Source: Bacteroidales bacterium (GTDB lineage Bacteria > Bacteroidota > Bacteroidia > Bacteroidales > P3). Taken from it: a stretch of DNA of 64,000 bases. Positions 7,813 through 16,556 of the stretch are shown in pieces; within the stretch, counting starts at the first letter, position 1, and each line of letters opens with the position of its first letter. Below the pieces are notes generated by a model, which did not search any database, had not been told where the DNA came from, and saw only the letters and a list, made by a program, of their open reading frames with translations. The DNA is taken from positions 124,001-188,000 of the forward strand of contig JAFURZ010000010.1 of assembly GCA_017480785.1 (NCBI GenBank), written 5' to 3'. A program made the position numbers and the translations under genes.

Positions 7813-8742
7813 TCACTGCCGTGTGCGGTGGTGGAAGAAGAGGATGAGGACCGTGGTGAGGATGGCCAGGGCGCCGAGGATAATCCAGAATGCCGTGGTG
7901 TCGGGGGTGAAGGGGAACTCCACGTTCATGCCGAAGAACCCGGTGACCACCGTCAGCGGCAGCATGATGGTGGAGAAGTAGGTCAGCACCCGCATAATCT
8001 CGTTGGTGCGGTTGGTCAGCAACGAGTCGAAGGTCTGCGAGAGGCCCTCAATCAACTCGCCGTAGTCCTCAATCGAGTCGTACATCTTCTGGTACTGGTC
8101 CAGGATGTTGCCCCAGTAGTCGTCCATCTCCAGCACCTCGGGGTCGACGAAGCCTTTGATGCCGCCGCTCTCGAACATGTGCAGCACGCGTAGCTGAGCC
8201 CGGAACGTGGTGTTCAGCAGGATGATGTTGCGCCGCGTGACCGATATCTGCTCGATGATGGAGCGGGCGCGCCGGTTGAAGATGTCGTAGTTGATGAGGT
8301 CCACCTCGGCGCCGATGCGTTGCACGAGGGTGTTGGTCTCCAGCATCAGCCGGTTGAGGATGTGGTAGAGCAGCTGGTCGCTGGTGGCCATCATCTCCTG
8401 CGTCTCCTCGTCGCCCTCCTGCAGGTCTTCGTTCATCTCGTCGAAGAGCTTCTTCACCACCCAGTGGGCCTTGCCCACGGTGATGATGTAGTCCCTGCCC
8501 CAGAAGAGCTTCACCTCGCGGATGCGCACCGTCTTGTTGTCGCGGTCGAAATAGGGGAAATGCAGTATCAGGAAATAGTAGTCGTCGTATTCATCAATCT
8601 TCGGACGCTGGGTGGTGCCGCGGCAGTCCTCGATATCCAGGGGGTGGAAGTGATAGTCGTCGAGCAACATCGTGTAATCCTTCTCGCTGGGATTCGTGAT
8701 ATCGAGCCACTGCAAGGTCTGATATTGGATTTTTTCTATCAT
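7813..8742 (-). CDS. corA: CorA-family divalent cation transporter
   Basis: This is a 309-residue protein. It has a large soluble N-terminal domain, a long helical stalk region (LMLETNTLVQRIGAEVDLI ... SIEDYGELIEGLSQTFDS) and two C-terminal membrane helices. The CorA selectivity signature GMN is present in FFGMNVEFPF, between helix 1 (TIMLPLTVVTGFF) and helix 2 (FWIILGALAILTTVLILFF), and the tail ends in basic residues. These features fit a pentameric Mg2+ (or Co2+/Ni2+) channel of the inner membrane. Length is normal for the family. It is a single gene with a TAnnTTTG promoter at 8819-8826. Confidence 0.9.
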   Translation of the reverse strand: MIEKIQYQTLQWLDITNPSEKDYTMLLDDYHFHPLDIEDCRGTTQRPKIDEYDDYYFLILHFPYFDRDNKTVRIREVKLFWGRDYIITVGKAHWVVKKLFDEMNEDLQEGDEETQEMMATSDQLLYHILNRLMLETNTLVQRIGAEVDLINYDIFNRRARSIIEQISVTRRNIILLNTTFRAQLRVLHMFESGGIKGFVDPEVLEMDDYWGNILDQYQKMYDSIEDYGELIEGLSQTFDSLLTNRTNEIMRVLTYFSTIMLPLTVVTGFFGMNVEFPFTPDTTAFWIILGALAILTTVLILFFHHRTRQ

Positions 8743-8818
8743 AATTGCACCTCCTTTCTTGGGTTAAAGATTGATAATCTGCGGTCTACATTCGTTATCT
8801 ATGCTTTGGTTGACGTTG

Positions 8819-8826
8819 CAAAGATA
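8819..8826 (-). promoter_or_regulatory. Promoter -7 element for corA
   Basis: The minus strand reads TATCTTTG (TAnnTTTG), about 77 nt before the corA start codon at 8742. Confidence 0.6.
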
Positions 8827-8869
8827 CGAAAAATTCTTTTCGGGGCAAAATAAAAGTATCAAACCGTCA

Positions 8870-8906
8870 CCTCAGAGAGACGCGACATCTCTCCGATATG
8901 CGAGGC
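8870..8906. repeat. Small hairpin-forming intergenic repeat
   Basis: AGAGAGACGCGACATCTCTC can fold as GAGAG/CTCTC around ACGCGACAT. It lies between the corA promoter and the 11-bp array at 8954 in the 374-bp divergent region 8743-9116. No coding potential is seen. Confidence 0.35.
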
Positions 8907-8953
8907 CTATAAGTAGCTCTTCCACTCCCCATAACACCAACTATTCCCTACGA

Positions 8954-8999
8954 GTTCTTCAGGAGTTCTTTACAAATCCGTAAAGAACTCCTAAGGAAC
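8954..8999. repeat. 11-bp phased palindromic repeat, copy 2
   Basis: A 24-nt core at 8965-8988 starts GTTCTTTAC and ends GTAAAGAAC. One 11-bp unit precedes it (GTTCTTCAGGA, 8954-8964) and one follows it (TCCTAAGGAAC, 8989-8999), so both arms extend at 11-bp spacing. It sits in the divergent region between corA and the lipoprotein gene at 9117. Confidence 0.75.
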
Positions 9000-9065
9000 T
9001 CCTGTAAAATATATTGATAAACAGGCAATTTGATATTTGTTGCACACGGTGTTGTTTTTTTTCTG

Positions 9066-9073
9066 TATTTTTG
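9066..9073 (+). promoter_or_regulatory. Promoter -7 element for the 9117 lipoprotein gene
   Basis: TATTTTTG matches TAnnTTTG and lies 43 nt before the ATG at 9117. This excludes the longer upstream frame start at 9030. Confidence 0.6.
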
Positions 9074-9116
9074 CAAGCCGGACAATACTGAAAAAAATAT
9101 AATTAACAAACACAAC

Positions 9117-9560
9117 ATGAAACGTTTAGGACTTCTTTTGATGTGTGTCGCCACGCTGGCACTTACCTCGTGCGGCATGATGCAGTCGGCCGCCGGCAGC
9201 AACAGCGCCGCCCAGGCCACGGGTACTGCCTGCGGCACCGCCGTGCAGGGCCTCTACAGCAGCTACAAGAACACCGGCAAGGTGGACCTCACCGTGGGCA
9301 ACAACCTCACCAACGCCCTCGCCGTGGCCACGGCCTACAGCGAGCTGCAGAACAACAAGGACAACGCCGCCTACCGCAAGGCCTTCACTACGGGCCTCAT
9401 CGCCTCCTCGGCCGGCCTCATCACCTCGGCCAACGCCAACTCGTTTGTCGACAAGCTGATGAACAGCGTGGGACTGAGCAACGTGACGGCCGACAAGATA
9501 AGCCAGACGGCCACCACCGCCGCCGCCATCGTCACCCTCCTCAACGCACTGAACCAGTAG
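9117..9560 (+). CDS. Putative lipoprotein, Ala/Thr/Asn-rich
   Basis: The protein has 147 residues. The ATG at 9117 follows the promoter at 9066 and gives a lipoprotein signal (MKRLGLLLMCVATLALTSCG, lipidated Cys at residue 19). The mature part is small-residue rich, with amphipathic helices (FTTGLIASSAGLITSANANSF, TATTAAAIVTLLNAL). Bacteroidales carry many such short lipoproteins; no function is assigned here. A nitroreductase gene starts 5 nt after its stop, so the two are likely cotranscribed. Confidence 0.7.
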   Translation: MKRLGLLLMCVATLALTSCGMMQSAAGSNSAAQATGTACGTAVQGLYSSYKNTGKVDLTVGNNLTNALAVATAYSELQNNKDNAAYRKAFTTGLIASSAGLITSANANSFVDKLMNSVGLSNVTADKISQTATTAAAIVTLLNALNQ

Positions 9561-9565
9561 ATGCC

Positions 9566-10102
9566 ATGGAAGCCCTCGAGTGTATGAAGACGCGGCGCAG
9601 CTGCCGCGCCTACAGCGACCGTATGCCGTCGCGCGAAGTGCTGGAGCGCATCTGCGAGGCCGGCACCTATGCCCCTTCGGGTCACGGCAAGCAGAGCCCC
9701 CTCATCGTGGCCGTCACCAACCGCGCCATGCGCGACCGTCTCAGCGCCCTCAATGCCGACATCATGCGCCGCACCCACCCGCTGCCCGAAGGGTTCGACC
9801 CCTTCTATGGCGCCCCGGTGGTGCTGCTGGTGCTGGCCGACAGCCGCGTGGTGACCCACATGTACGACGGCTGCGCCGTGGTCACCAACCTGCTCAACGC
9901 CGCCCACGCCTGCGGCCTGGCCTCCTGCTGGGTGCACCGTGCCAAGGAGGAGGGCGAGAGCGAGGAAGGGCGCGCCCTGCTGCGCGAGTGGGGCATCGGC
10001 GACGAGTATGTGGGTGTCGACCACGTCATCCTCGGCTACCCCGCCGCCACGCCTTCGACCGTCGCTCCCCGCAAGGCCGACTATGTGCGCTGGGTGGAAT
10101 AA
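9566..10102 (+). CDS. Nitroreductase family protein
   Basis: The protein has 178 residues from the ATG at 9566, 5 nt after the lipoprotein stop. The N-terminal MEALECMKTRRSCRAYSDR is the standard FMN-binding RRS-x-R motif of nitroreductases. APSGHGKQ follows (the AP-S-x-x-N/G-x-Q flavin contact), and the middle contains GCAVVTNLLNAAHACGLASCW, the helix typical of this fold. It is probably an FMN-dependent NAD(P)H oxidoreductase; the natural substrate cannot be read from sequence. Length is in the family range. Confidence 0.88.
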   Translation: MEALECMKTRRSCRAYSDRMPSREVLERICEAGTYAPSGHGKQSPLIVAVTNRAMRDRLSALNADIMRRTHPLPEGFDPFYGAPVVLLVLADSRVVTHMYDGCAVVTNLLNAAHACGLASCWVHRAKEEGESEEGRALLREWGIGDEYVGVDHVILGYPAATPSTVAPRKADYVRWVE

Positions 10103-10123
10103 AAAAATTTTTTTCAACCTGCC

Positions 10124-10151
10124 TGTAAGAAAACACCCCCTTCGCGCGACT
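10124..10151 (+). promoter_or_regulatory. Possible ECF-type promoter ahead of the sigma gene at 10163
   Basis: TGTAAG (10124-10129) and GCGCGACT (10144-10151) are spaced about 15 nt apart and end 11 nt before the start codon; an A/T run lies just upstream. The layout resembles auto-regulated ECF promoters seen before Bacteroidetes sigma/anti-sigma pairs. This is a pattern call from memory, not a search. Confidence 0.35.
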
Positions 10152-10162
10152 ATTAGGCGAAT

Positions 10163-10663
10163 ATGACAGCGAAGGAATACAACACAGCAGCACCCTTCTG
10201 GGCCGACGACGCCATGCGCCTGGCCGTGCGTTGCGGCGGCAGCAAGGCCGACTCGGAGGATGCCGTGCAAGAGGCCCTTGCCGCTCTCTGGCAATGCCGC
10301 GACGATGTGGCGCTGGAGAAGGGCAAGGGCTACTTGCTGAGTGCCACCTACCGTCGCTTGATGTCGACCTTCCGCCACCGTGCCGTGCAGCGCGAGTATG
10401 CCGCCTCGGAGCTGACGGAAGGCATGCAGAGCCAGGCCCCTGACGAGGGCTTCGACCTGCGCGATGCCATCGGACGCGCCCTCTCCGTGCTGCCCGAGGT
10501 GCAACGGGCCATCCTCCAGCTGCGCGACGTGGAGGGCTACAGCTACCGCGAGATAGGGGAGACCCTGCAGCTGAGCGACGACCGCGTGCAGGTCTACCTC
10601 TTCCGTGCCCGCGTGGCTATGCGTAAACAATTAATTAAACTAGGCTATGGAAACAATCAATGA
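10163..10663 (+). CDS. RNA polymerase sigma factor, ECF (sigma-70) family
   Basis: This is a 166-residue protein. Region 2 spans about residues 10-75 (ADSEDAVQEALAALWQCRDD ... YLLSATYRRLMSTFRHR) and region 4 about 108-160 (LPEVQRAILQLRDVEGYSYREIGETLQLSDDRVQVYLFRAR, helix-turn-helix). The gene overlaps the next one by 17 nt, which has the features of a membrane anti-sigma factor, so this is a classical sigma/anti-sigma pair. The genes behind it (surface protein, TonB-dependent receptor, HMA protein) suggest that the pair controls an outer-membrane uptake or envelope function, as inference. Confidence 0.9.
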   Translation: MTAKEYNTAAPFWADDAMRLAVRCGGSKADSEDAVQEALAALWQCRDDVALEKGKGYLLSATYRRLMSTFRHRAVQREYAASELTEGMQSQAPDEGFDLRDAIGRALSVLPEVQRAILQLRDVEGYSYREIGETLQLSDDRVQVYLFRARVAMRKQLIKLGYGNNQ

Positions 10664-11474
10664 TAACAACTACGAACTCTGGCTGGTGCGCTATGCCGAC
10701 GGCTGCCTGACGGCCGACGAGCGCGAGGCCGTGGAGCAGTGGCTCGAGGGGCACCCCGAGGCTGCCGAGGAGCTGGCCCTCTATGGCGAGGCGCCGCGGC
10801 TGGAGCGCGACGAGAGCGTGAGGTATGTCGCACAGCAACACACCCGGCCCCTGTGGCCTGCCGTGTTGCGCTGGAGTGCCGCCGCTGCCGTGATCCTGCT
10901 GCTGCTCTCGCCGGTGGTGTGGCACAATGCCGCTCCGCAGGAGGAAGGGATGCAGGTGGCGCAGGTGCGCGAGGTGCCGGCAGTCGACACCCTGCCGACG
11001 GCTCCCGCCGCTGTCCCCATGGCCACTCCTGCCAAACCGGAAGCTCCCTCTGCGATGCCGAGGGAGGAGAAGCCTACCGAGCCGCAGCGGCAGTTGGAGG
11101 AGGCCGAGAACTACCTGCCTACGCGCCCCATGGTGCTGCAGCCCATGCCGGTGGCTGAAGCCGAGGAGGTGGAGAGAGGTGAGTGGATAGAGGAGAGTGG
11201 AGAGTGGAGAGAGGGGAGTGGAGAGCCGCAGATGGTCTATGTCGACAACCTCTTTGTCGAGGACACCCTCGACGACCTGGAGCAGCGCCTGCTGTCCCTC
11301 AACAACGATGTGCGCGAGGGGTTGCAGGGTACCTACCTGGGACGCCGTCTGGCCCGCCGCCTGCTGGACGACGAGGAACTGCTGGCCCGCGTCGACGAGC
11401 GTCGCCAGCGCACACCCCGCGGCCTGCGCATGGTGGCCGATTTCATCAGCACATACAGTGAAGTAAACAAATAA
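10647..11474 (+). CDS. Probable membrane anti-sigma factor
   Basis: This is a 275-residue protein. The N-terminal ~70 residues are soluble and acidic with an anti-sigma-like helical pattern (YELWLVRYADGCLTADEREAVEQWL). A single membrane helix follows (LRWSAAAAVILLLLSPVVW, about residues 74-92), then a Pro/Ala/Glu-rich periplasmic part. No zinc-binding His/Cys anti-sigma motif is seen. It overlaps the sigma gene by 17 nt, which is the main reason for the call. Residues ~175-193 (ERGEWIEESGEWREGSGE) are encoded by a GAGAGTGGA low-complexity repeat and probably form a flexible linker. Confidence 0.65.
   Translation: METINDNNYELWLVRYADGCLTADEREAVEQWLEGHPEAAEELALYGEAPRLERDESVRYVAQQHTRPLWPAVLRWSAAAAVILLLLSPVVWHNAAPQEEGMQVAQVREVPAVDTLPTAPAAVPMATPAKPEAPSAMPREEKPTEPQRQLEEAENYLPTRPMVLQPMPVAEAEEVERGEWIEESGEWREGSGEPQMVYVDNLFVEDTLDDLEQRLLSLNNDVREGLQGTYLGRRLARRLLDDEELLARVDERRQRTPRGLRMVADFISTYSEVNK
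11169..11225. repeat. GAGAGTGGA-type low-complexity repeat in the anti-sigma gene
   Basis: Units such as GGAGAGTGGAGAGTGGAGAG repeat in frame and encode alternating Glu/Gly/Trp/Ser/Arg residues. The stretch looks unlike the flanking coding DNA and like the intergenic stretch at 26711-26745. Confidence 0.55.
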
Positions 11475-11489
11475 AAAAAGCATATCATT

Positions 11490-12824
11490 ATGAAACAGAC
11501 AATCAAAACAGTGGCCGCAATGGCCACACTGATGCTTCCCGCCATGGGATGGGCCCAGTCGTCGCAACTGCTGTCCGACAACATCACCGAAATCCGCCTC
11601 GAGGACTACGCCGCCCTGCGTGTGATGCAAGGCGACGAAAACCGCCTCACCGTCAGCGGCAACGCCCACCAGCTGGGCACCTACAAGGGCTCGCGCCTCA
11701 CCCTCAAGGAGACCGACGACGAGGCGACGCTCTACCTGCGTCCCGGACGCACCATGAGCTTCAACACGCAGGACTTCAGCGCCCTGAAATTCGTTGGCAA
11801 TTTCTCCATGATGGACAGCCTCAACCTGCATGCCGAGGACTATTCGCGCATCACCTACAGTGGCAATGACGGCGACACCCTGCGTGCCCGCCGCATGACG
11901 ATGAAGTGCGAAGACTACTCGCACATCACCACCACGCAGCCCGTGCAGTACGGCGTGGGCCGCTACACGGCTATCGACTACAGTCGCATCAATCTGTCCG
12001 CCACCGACATGCGTCGTGAGCTGGCCCCCGAGGGTGTCGGCGACGAACTCTTCAGTAATAGCGACTTCGGCCGCATCAACTCCGGGCGCCACACGGTGGA
12101 CGGCGAGTTGAAGAGCGAGCGAGTGGAGTATGACGGCTACGAGGCGATAGATTTCATGGACCGTGTTACCTCTACCATGAGCGATATGGCCCGTCAATCC
12201 AAGAAAAAGGCCAATTACCATCCGTGGAACACGGAGTTTGACCTGGCTTTCGGCTGGCACAACTGGGGCGGTGAGATAGGCAGCGGCTTCGGCGGCGTGG
12301 AAGGTGTCTCGGCAGTGAGTACCAACTTCCACAACATCCAGCTGGCCATCAACATCCCTGTGGTCAACGTGCGTGGTTTCGCCCTCAAGGCCGGCTTGGG
12401 ATTGGATTGGGACCGCTACAACTTCACTACTCCCGAGGTGACCTTCGACGCCACTGCCGACCCGATGACCTTCGCTGCCGGCGCCAGCACCGACGCCACC
12501 TCGCGCCTCAAGACGCGCAGCGTCGTGGTACCCATTAAAATGGAGTTCGGCAATCCCAAGAAGTGGCACTTCAGCGTCGCCGCCCTGCCGGGTCTCAACT
12601 GGAGCGGCAACAACACCGGCCTGCGCCGCAAGTATGACAACCCCAGCAGTACTGTCAAGGAGAAGGACTTCGCCGTCAATCAGTACTTCAACCCCTATCA
12701 TCTGGATGTCCGCGTGGCCGTGCAGTACAAGGGCATGGGTCTCTACGTCCAGGCAGCCACCCTGCCGCTGCTCAAGGACGGCTGCCAGGAGCTCTATCCC
12801 ATCAAGTTCGGCATTATTTTGTAA
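11490..12824 (+). CDS. Envelope protein with GIN-like N-terminal domain and barrel-like C-terminus
   Basis: This is a 444-residue protein with a signal peptide (MKQTIKTVAAMATLMLPAMGWAQ). Residues ~30-190 carry repeated short strands (YAALRVMQGDENRLTVSGNA, DYSRITYSGNDGD, EDYSHITT, DYSRINLS), resembling the head-GIN/auto-transporter adhesin (DUF2807-like) beta-helix. The rest alternates strand-like segments (FALKAGLGLDWDRYNFTTP, SVVVPIKMEFGNPKKW, FSVAALPGLNWSGNN, DVRVAVQYKGMGLYVQAAT) and ends in KFGIIL, as outer-membrane barrels do. It follows the anti-sigma gene by 15 nt in the same operon. The function is unknown; it may be part of the envelope system sensed or made by this sigma pair. Confidence 0.6.
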   Translation: MKQTIKTVAAMATLMLPAMGWAQSSQLLSDNITEIRLEDYAALRVMQGDENRLTVSGNAHQLGTYKGSRLTLKETDDEATLYLRPGRTMSFNTQDFSALKFVGNFSMMDSLNLHAEDYSRITYSGNDGDTLRARRMTMKCEDYSHITTTQPVQYGVGRYTAIDYSRINLSATDMRRELAPEGVGDELFSNSDFGRINSGRHTVDGELKSERVEYDGYEAIDFMDRVTSTMSDMARQSKKKANYHPWNTEFDLAFGWHNWGGEIGSGFGGVEGVSAVSTNFHNIQLAINIPVVNVRGFALKAGLGLDWDRYNFTTPEVTFDATADPMTFAAGASTDATSRLKTRSVVVPIKMEFGNPKKWHFSVAALPGLNWSGNNTGLRRKYDNPSSTVKEKDFAVNQYFNPYHLDVRVAVQYKGMGLYVQAATLPLLKDGCQELYPIKFGIIL

Positions 12825-12869
12825 GGATAGTACACAATAAATAAAAAAGAACTGCGTTTATGGTCGTGT

Positions 12870-14900
12870 ATGAAAAGAACGACTATAATCGCAGTTCTCC
12901 TTTTTGCCGCTGTGCCGCTGCTTCGTGCGCAGCAGCCCGACACGGTGCGCCATGCTGTGCTGGAGGAGGTGACAATACAATCCAAAAGTGAGGGCATCAA
13001 GCGCATGTCGGGTGCGGTGAACGGCAGCGAGATAGGGCAGGACGAGCTCTTCAGGGCCGCCTGCTGTAATCTGGGCGAGAGTTTTGTGAGCAACCCCGCC
13101 GTAGACGTGAACTACAGCGATGCCGCCGTGGGAGCCCGCCAGATACGCCTGCTGGGCCTGGGCGGCCAGTATGTGCAGATGCTTGTCGAAGGCCTGCCGA
13201 TGGCGGGGGGCGCCGCACAACCTTACCTGCTGGGTCGCGTGCCCGGCTCGTGGATGAAGAGCATACAGGTGAGCAAGGGGGCGTCGAGCGTGAAGAACGG
13301 GCCTCAGAGCATCACGGGTCAAATCGACGTGGAGTACATCAAGCCCGACGATGAGCAAAACCTGTATCTCAACTTATATGGCGACAGCCATACGAAGACG
13401 GAAGCGAACATGGTGCTGAACAAGGCCTTCGGGCGTTATTTCACTGCCGAAGCATTGCTGCATTATGAAAACCAGTGGGTGCACCACGACATGAATGAAG
13501 ACGGTTGGATAGACATGCCGGTGGTGCGGCAATGGAACAGCAGCCTCCGCGCCAAATACCGTCGTGGCCGCTATCTGGGGCATTATGGCGTCAACCTGTT
13601 CAGCGAGTCGCGTCTTGGAGGCACCGTGCAGTCGTGGCCGTCAATACTCCCCGGGACGCTGGCCGTCTTGTTGCATACAGGGCCGGATATCAACCTGCTG
13701 GGAAGCGGCGTCGGGGCCTACATGAAACATGCCTTCCTGCTCAACCGCGAGCACAATACCAATCTGGCCCTCACTGCCACCTGGGACAGGCAGCACCTGA
13801 GCGGCGGGATGTGGCAGCGCGATATAATGAACGACAGGCAGATGAATATCGCCCAATCCATGCTCAACTCCCAGCTGATGCTCGAGCACGACTTTACCGA
13901 GGCGCACCAGCTGAGTACTGGATTGAGCTTCACCCATGAAAGTATGAACGAGACTTATCTGCCCATTCCGCGATACGATTCCTTGCTGACGGAGGAGAAC
14001 ACCCCGGGGCTGTATGCCCAATATACATACAAACCCTCCTACCGCTTCACGGCCATGGCAGGGTTGCGTGCCGACTACAGCACGCTCTATGAGAGGGCGT
14101 ATTTCACCCCGCGCCTGCACCTCAAATGGGCTCCCGCCGACTGGCTGACGCTCCGTTCCTCGGCCGGCAAGGGTTACCGCACCACCCATCCTTTCGCCGA
14201 GTATCATTACCTTGCCGCTTCGGGACGCACGCTTGTCATCGATGCCGGATTGCCGATGGAGGAAGCCTGGAACACAGGCCTCGCGGCGGTCTTCTATATT
14301 CCGGCCGGCAACCGTACCATAACGCTGAACACCGAATTCTACTACACCTCCTTCCAGCAGCAGACCGTGCTCGACTACGACAGCGACCCGGCCTTGATTC
14401 ACATCACCTCGTTGCATGGTCGGTCGTTCTCCCGCACGCTGCAGGTCGACGCCTCCTACAACCCCTCCGACGAATGGAGTTTCGTGGCTGCTTTCCGTCT
14501 GAACGATGTGCACTGCACCTATGGAGGCATCCTGATGGAAAAACCGTTGCAGAGTCGCTACAAGGGACTGGTTACCGTGAGTTGGGAGCCCATGATGGCG
14601 TTGTGGCACTTCGACCTGACGCTCCAGATTAACGGCCCGGGCCGCCTCCCTGCCTACAACGACGGCGAAGGGTTGGTGGAGAGCGGGGACTTCCCCGCCT
14701 ATCCGCAACTCAACGTGCAGCTCACGCGCGACTTCCGCCACTTCAGCATCTACCTGGGAGGCGAGAACCTCACCAACTACCGGCAGCCTGTGCCGGTTAT
14801 CGACGCGGCCCATCCCTGGAGCAGCACCTTCGACCCCACCATGCTCTGGGGACCTGTTTATGGCCGTATGTTTTATGTCGGAGTAAGAATCAACAAATAA
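12870..14900 (+). CDS. TonB-dependent outer-membrane receptor
   Basis: This is a 676-residue protein with a signal peptide (MKRTTIIAVLLFAAVPLLRAQ). The plug domain is at about residues 25-150 (AVLEEVTIQSKSEG ... GARQIRLLGLGGQYVQMLVEGLPM ... GSWMKSIQVSKGASSVKNGPQSITGQIDV, the usual plug signature). A long 22-strand-type barrel follows, with FSIYLGGENLTNYRQPVP near the end. No carboxypeptidase-like N-terminal domain is present and no SusD partner follows, so this is not a glycan-type SusC. A small HMA-domain protein follows after 13 nt, which suggests a metal (for example copper) or metallophore ligand; that is inference. Confidence 0.88.
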   Translation: MKRTTIIAVLLFAAVPLLRAQQPDTVRHAVLEEVTIQSKSEGIKRMSGAVNGSEIGQDELFRAACCNLGESFVSNPAVDVNYSDAAVGARQIRLLGLGGQYVQMLVEGLPMAGGAAQPYLLGRVPGSWMKSIQVSKGASSVKNGPQSITGQIDVEYIKPDDEQNLYLNLYGDSHTKTEANMVLNKAFGRYFTAEALLHYENQWVHHDMNEDGWIDMPVVRQWNSSLRAKYRRGRYLGHYGVNLFSESRLGGTVQSWPSILPGTLAVLLHTGPDINLLGSGVGAYMKHAFLLNREHNTNLALTATWDRQHLSGGMWQRDIMNDRQMNIAQSMLNSQLMLEHDFTEAHQLSTGLSFTHESMNETYLPIPRYDSLLTEENTPGLYAQYTYKPSYRFTAMAGLRADYSTLYERAYFTPRLHLKWAPADWLTLRSSAGKGYRTTHPFAEYHYLAASGRTLVIDAGLPMEEAWNTGLAAVFYIPAGNRTITLNTEFYYTSFQQQTVLDYDSDPALIHITSLHGRSFSRTLQVDASYNPSDEWSFVAAFRLNDVHCTYGGILMEKPLQSRYKGLVTVSWEPMMALWHFDLTLQINGPGRLPAYNDGEGLVESGDFPAYPQLNVQLTRDFRHFSIYLGGENLTNYRQPVPVIDAAHPWSSTFDPTMLWGPVYGRMFYVGVRINK

Positions 14901-14913
14901 AAACTACCAAGTT

Positions 14914-15231
14914 ATGATAAAGAATCTGTTTGTCATCATCTCCTCCATCCTGCTGCTGGCCGTCGGCGGCAAGGACCTGCGCCAGCTGGTGCTGACGCCG
15001 ACTCCCGTGATGCATTGCCAGAGCTGCGAGGACAAAATCAAGGGCAACATGCGTTTCGAGAAGGGCGTGGTCAACATCGAGACCGACCGCGAGAAGCAGA
15101 CGGTCACCATCACCTACGACCCCCGCAAGACCAATGTGGAGACCCTGCAGGCCGCCATGAAGAAGATAGGCCGCGACACCCAGGTGCTCAGCGACAAACC
15201 GTTTGTGAAAGAGAAGAAGCAGAAGAAATGA
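14914..15231 (+). CDS. Heavy-metal-associated (HMA) domain protein
   Basis: This is a 105-residue protein. An N-terminal hydrophobic segment (LFVIISSILLLAVGG) acts as signal or anchor, and an HMA fold follows with the metal motif MHCQSCE (Cys35 and Cys38), then VVNIETDREKQTVTITYDP and TVETLQAA-like strand/helix order (NVETLQAAMKKIG). The CxxC pair typically binds Cu+, Zn2+ or Hg2+. It sits between the TonB-dependent receptor and the M14 peptidase (4-nt ATGA overlap), so it is likely a periplasmic metal carrier working with the receptor. Confidence 0.85.
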   Translation: MIKNLFVIISSILLLAVGGKDLRQLVLTPTPVMHCQSCEDKIKGNMRFEKGVVNIETDREKQTVTITYDPRKTNVETLQAAMKKIGRDTQVLSDKPFVKEKKQKK

Positions 15232-16490
15232 AGCGATTGGCCATTAGCGCGCTGCTCCTGCTGGCGGCAGGCAGCCTGTGGGCCCAGCAGCCCCTCAAGC
15301 CGCGCCCCGACGCCTTCCCGCCGGCGCCCGAAGCCATAGGCTCCAAGGCGGTGACTATGGCCGCCTTGGTCGACGAGATGGCCGCGTGGGACCGTTATCC
15401 GACCTACGAGACCTACCTTGCCATGATGCAGCGATGGGCCGAGCGCTATCCCGACCTGTGCACCATCGACACCATCGGCACCTCGGTCAGGGGACGCCTC
15501 ATCCTGGCGGCACACATCGAGGGCAACCGCTCCCTCGACCTCTACAGGCCCCAGTTCTTCTACTCCTCTACCATCCATGGCGACGAGGTGACGGGCTACG
15601 TGATGATGCTCCGCCTCATCGACACGTTGCTGGCCAGTTACGGCACCAGCCAGCGGCTCACCGACCTGGTCGACGAGACGGCCATCTACATCAACCCCCT
15701 GGCCAATCCCGACGGCGCCTACTGGCAGGGCAACCAGAGCGTGCAGGGCTCCATGCGCTACAACGCCAACTGGGTCGACCTCAACCGTAACTATCCCGAC
15801 CCCTTCGGCGGAGCCAAGGCCGCGGTGGAGCAGGAAAACGAGGCCATGATTGACTACTTCACCGCCCATCGCTTCCGCCTGAGCGCCAACCTGCATGGCG
15901 GTAGCGAGGTGATGAACTATCCGTGGGACTGCTTCACGTCGTTGCAGAACCCGCACCCGCAGGCCGGCTGGTGGAAAGGGGTGTGCAAGCGCTTTGTCGA
16001 CACCGTGCGCACCTACAATAACACACTCTTCCGCGACGTCGTCTCGAGCGGCATCATCGCCGGTGGCGACTGGTATGTCATCCACGGTGGCCGCCAGGAC
16101 TACGTGAACTACTACCACGACTGCCTCGAGGTGACCATGGAGGTGTCGACCGTCAAGACCCTCTCGTCCGACCTTTTGCCGGCCTACTGGAACGCCCTCG
16201 GCCACTCGTTCATCAACTACATCGCCGAGGTGCACAACCTGCCCGAAGGGGTGGGCATCGCCGACGGCCAGCCGTCCGCGACAGGTGCGCGACTCGCCGT
16301 CTATCCCAACCCTGCCACCGGACAGGTGACCGTCCAGGGACTGGAGCCCGATGCCGAGGTCTGCATCCTCGACCTCGGCGGCCGATGCCTGTACCGAGGC
16401 ACCGGTCCCACCCTCGACCTGAGCGCCCTCCCTGCCGGCGTCTATACCCTCCAGGCCGGCGGCCGCAGCACCCGGATAATAAAAAAATAA
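15228..16490 (+). CDS. Secreted M14-family zinc carboxypeptidase with T9SS tail
   Basis: The protein has 420 residues from the ATG at 15228, which overlaps the HMA stop by 4 nt. Signal peptide MKRLAISALLLLAAGSLWAQ. The peptidase M14 domain shows the zinc ligands HGDE (in SSTIHGDEVTGY) and the later His in ANLHGGSEVMNYPWD, plus the substrate-binding VDLNRNYPDPFGG. The last ~70 residues (LAVYPNPATGQVTVQGLEP ... LPAGVYTL, ending in IIKK) form a T9SS sorting domain, so it should be secreted. Products are free C-terminal amino acids from peptides. Position behind the receptor/HMA genes suggests cotranscription; a direct link to metal handling is not shown. Confidence 0.88.
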   Translation: MKRLAISALLLLAAGSLWAQQPLKPRPDAFPPAPEAIGSKAVTMAALVDEMAAWDRYPTYETYLAMMQRWAERYPDLCTIDTIGTSVRGRLILAAHIEGNRSLDLYRPQFFYSSTIHGDEVTGYVMMLRLIDTLLASYGTSQRLTDLVDETAIYINPLANPDGAYWQGNQSVQGSMRYNANWVDLNRNYPDPFGGAKAAVEQENEAMIDYFTAHRFRLSANLHGGSEVMNYPWDCFTSLQNPHPQAGWWKGVCKRFVDTVRTYNNTLFRDVVSSGIIAGGDWYVIHGGRQDYVNYYHDCLEVTMEVSTVKTLSSDLLPAYWNALGHSFINYIAEVHNLPEGVGIADGQPSATGARLAVYPNPATGQVTVQGLEPDAEVCILDLGGRCLYRGTGPTLDLSALPAGVYTLQAGGRSTRIIKK

Positions 16491-16556
16491 CTCTCCACAC
16501 AATAAAAACAACCAACCGTCGTTAAAGCCGATAGAATAATGATAAAACGAAATACA

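Noticed and set aside
10635-12701. 688-residue open frame on the minus strand
   Set aside because: It is antisense to the anti-sigma and GIN-like genes, which have overlaps, signals and domain patterns that fit.
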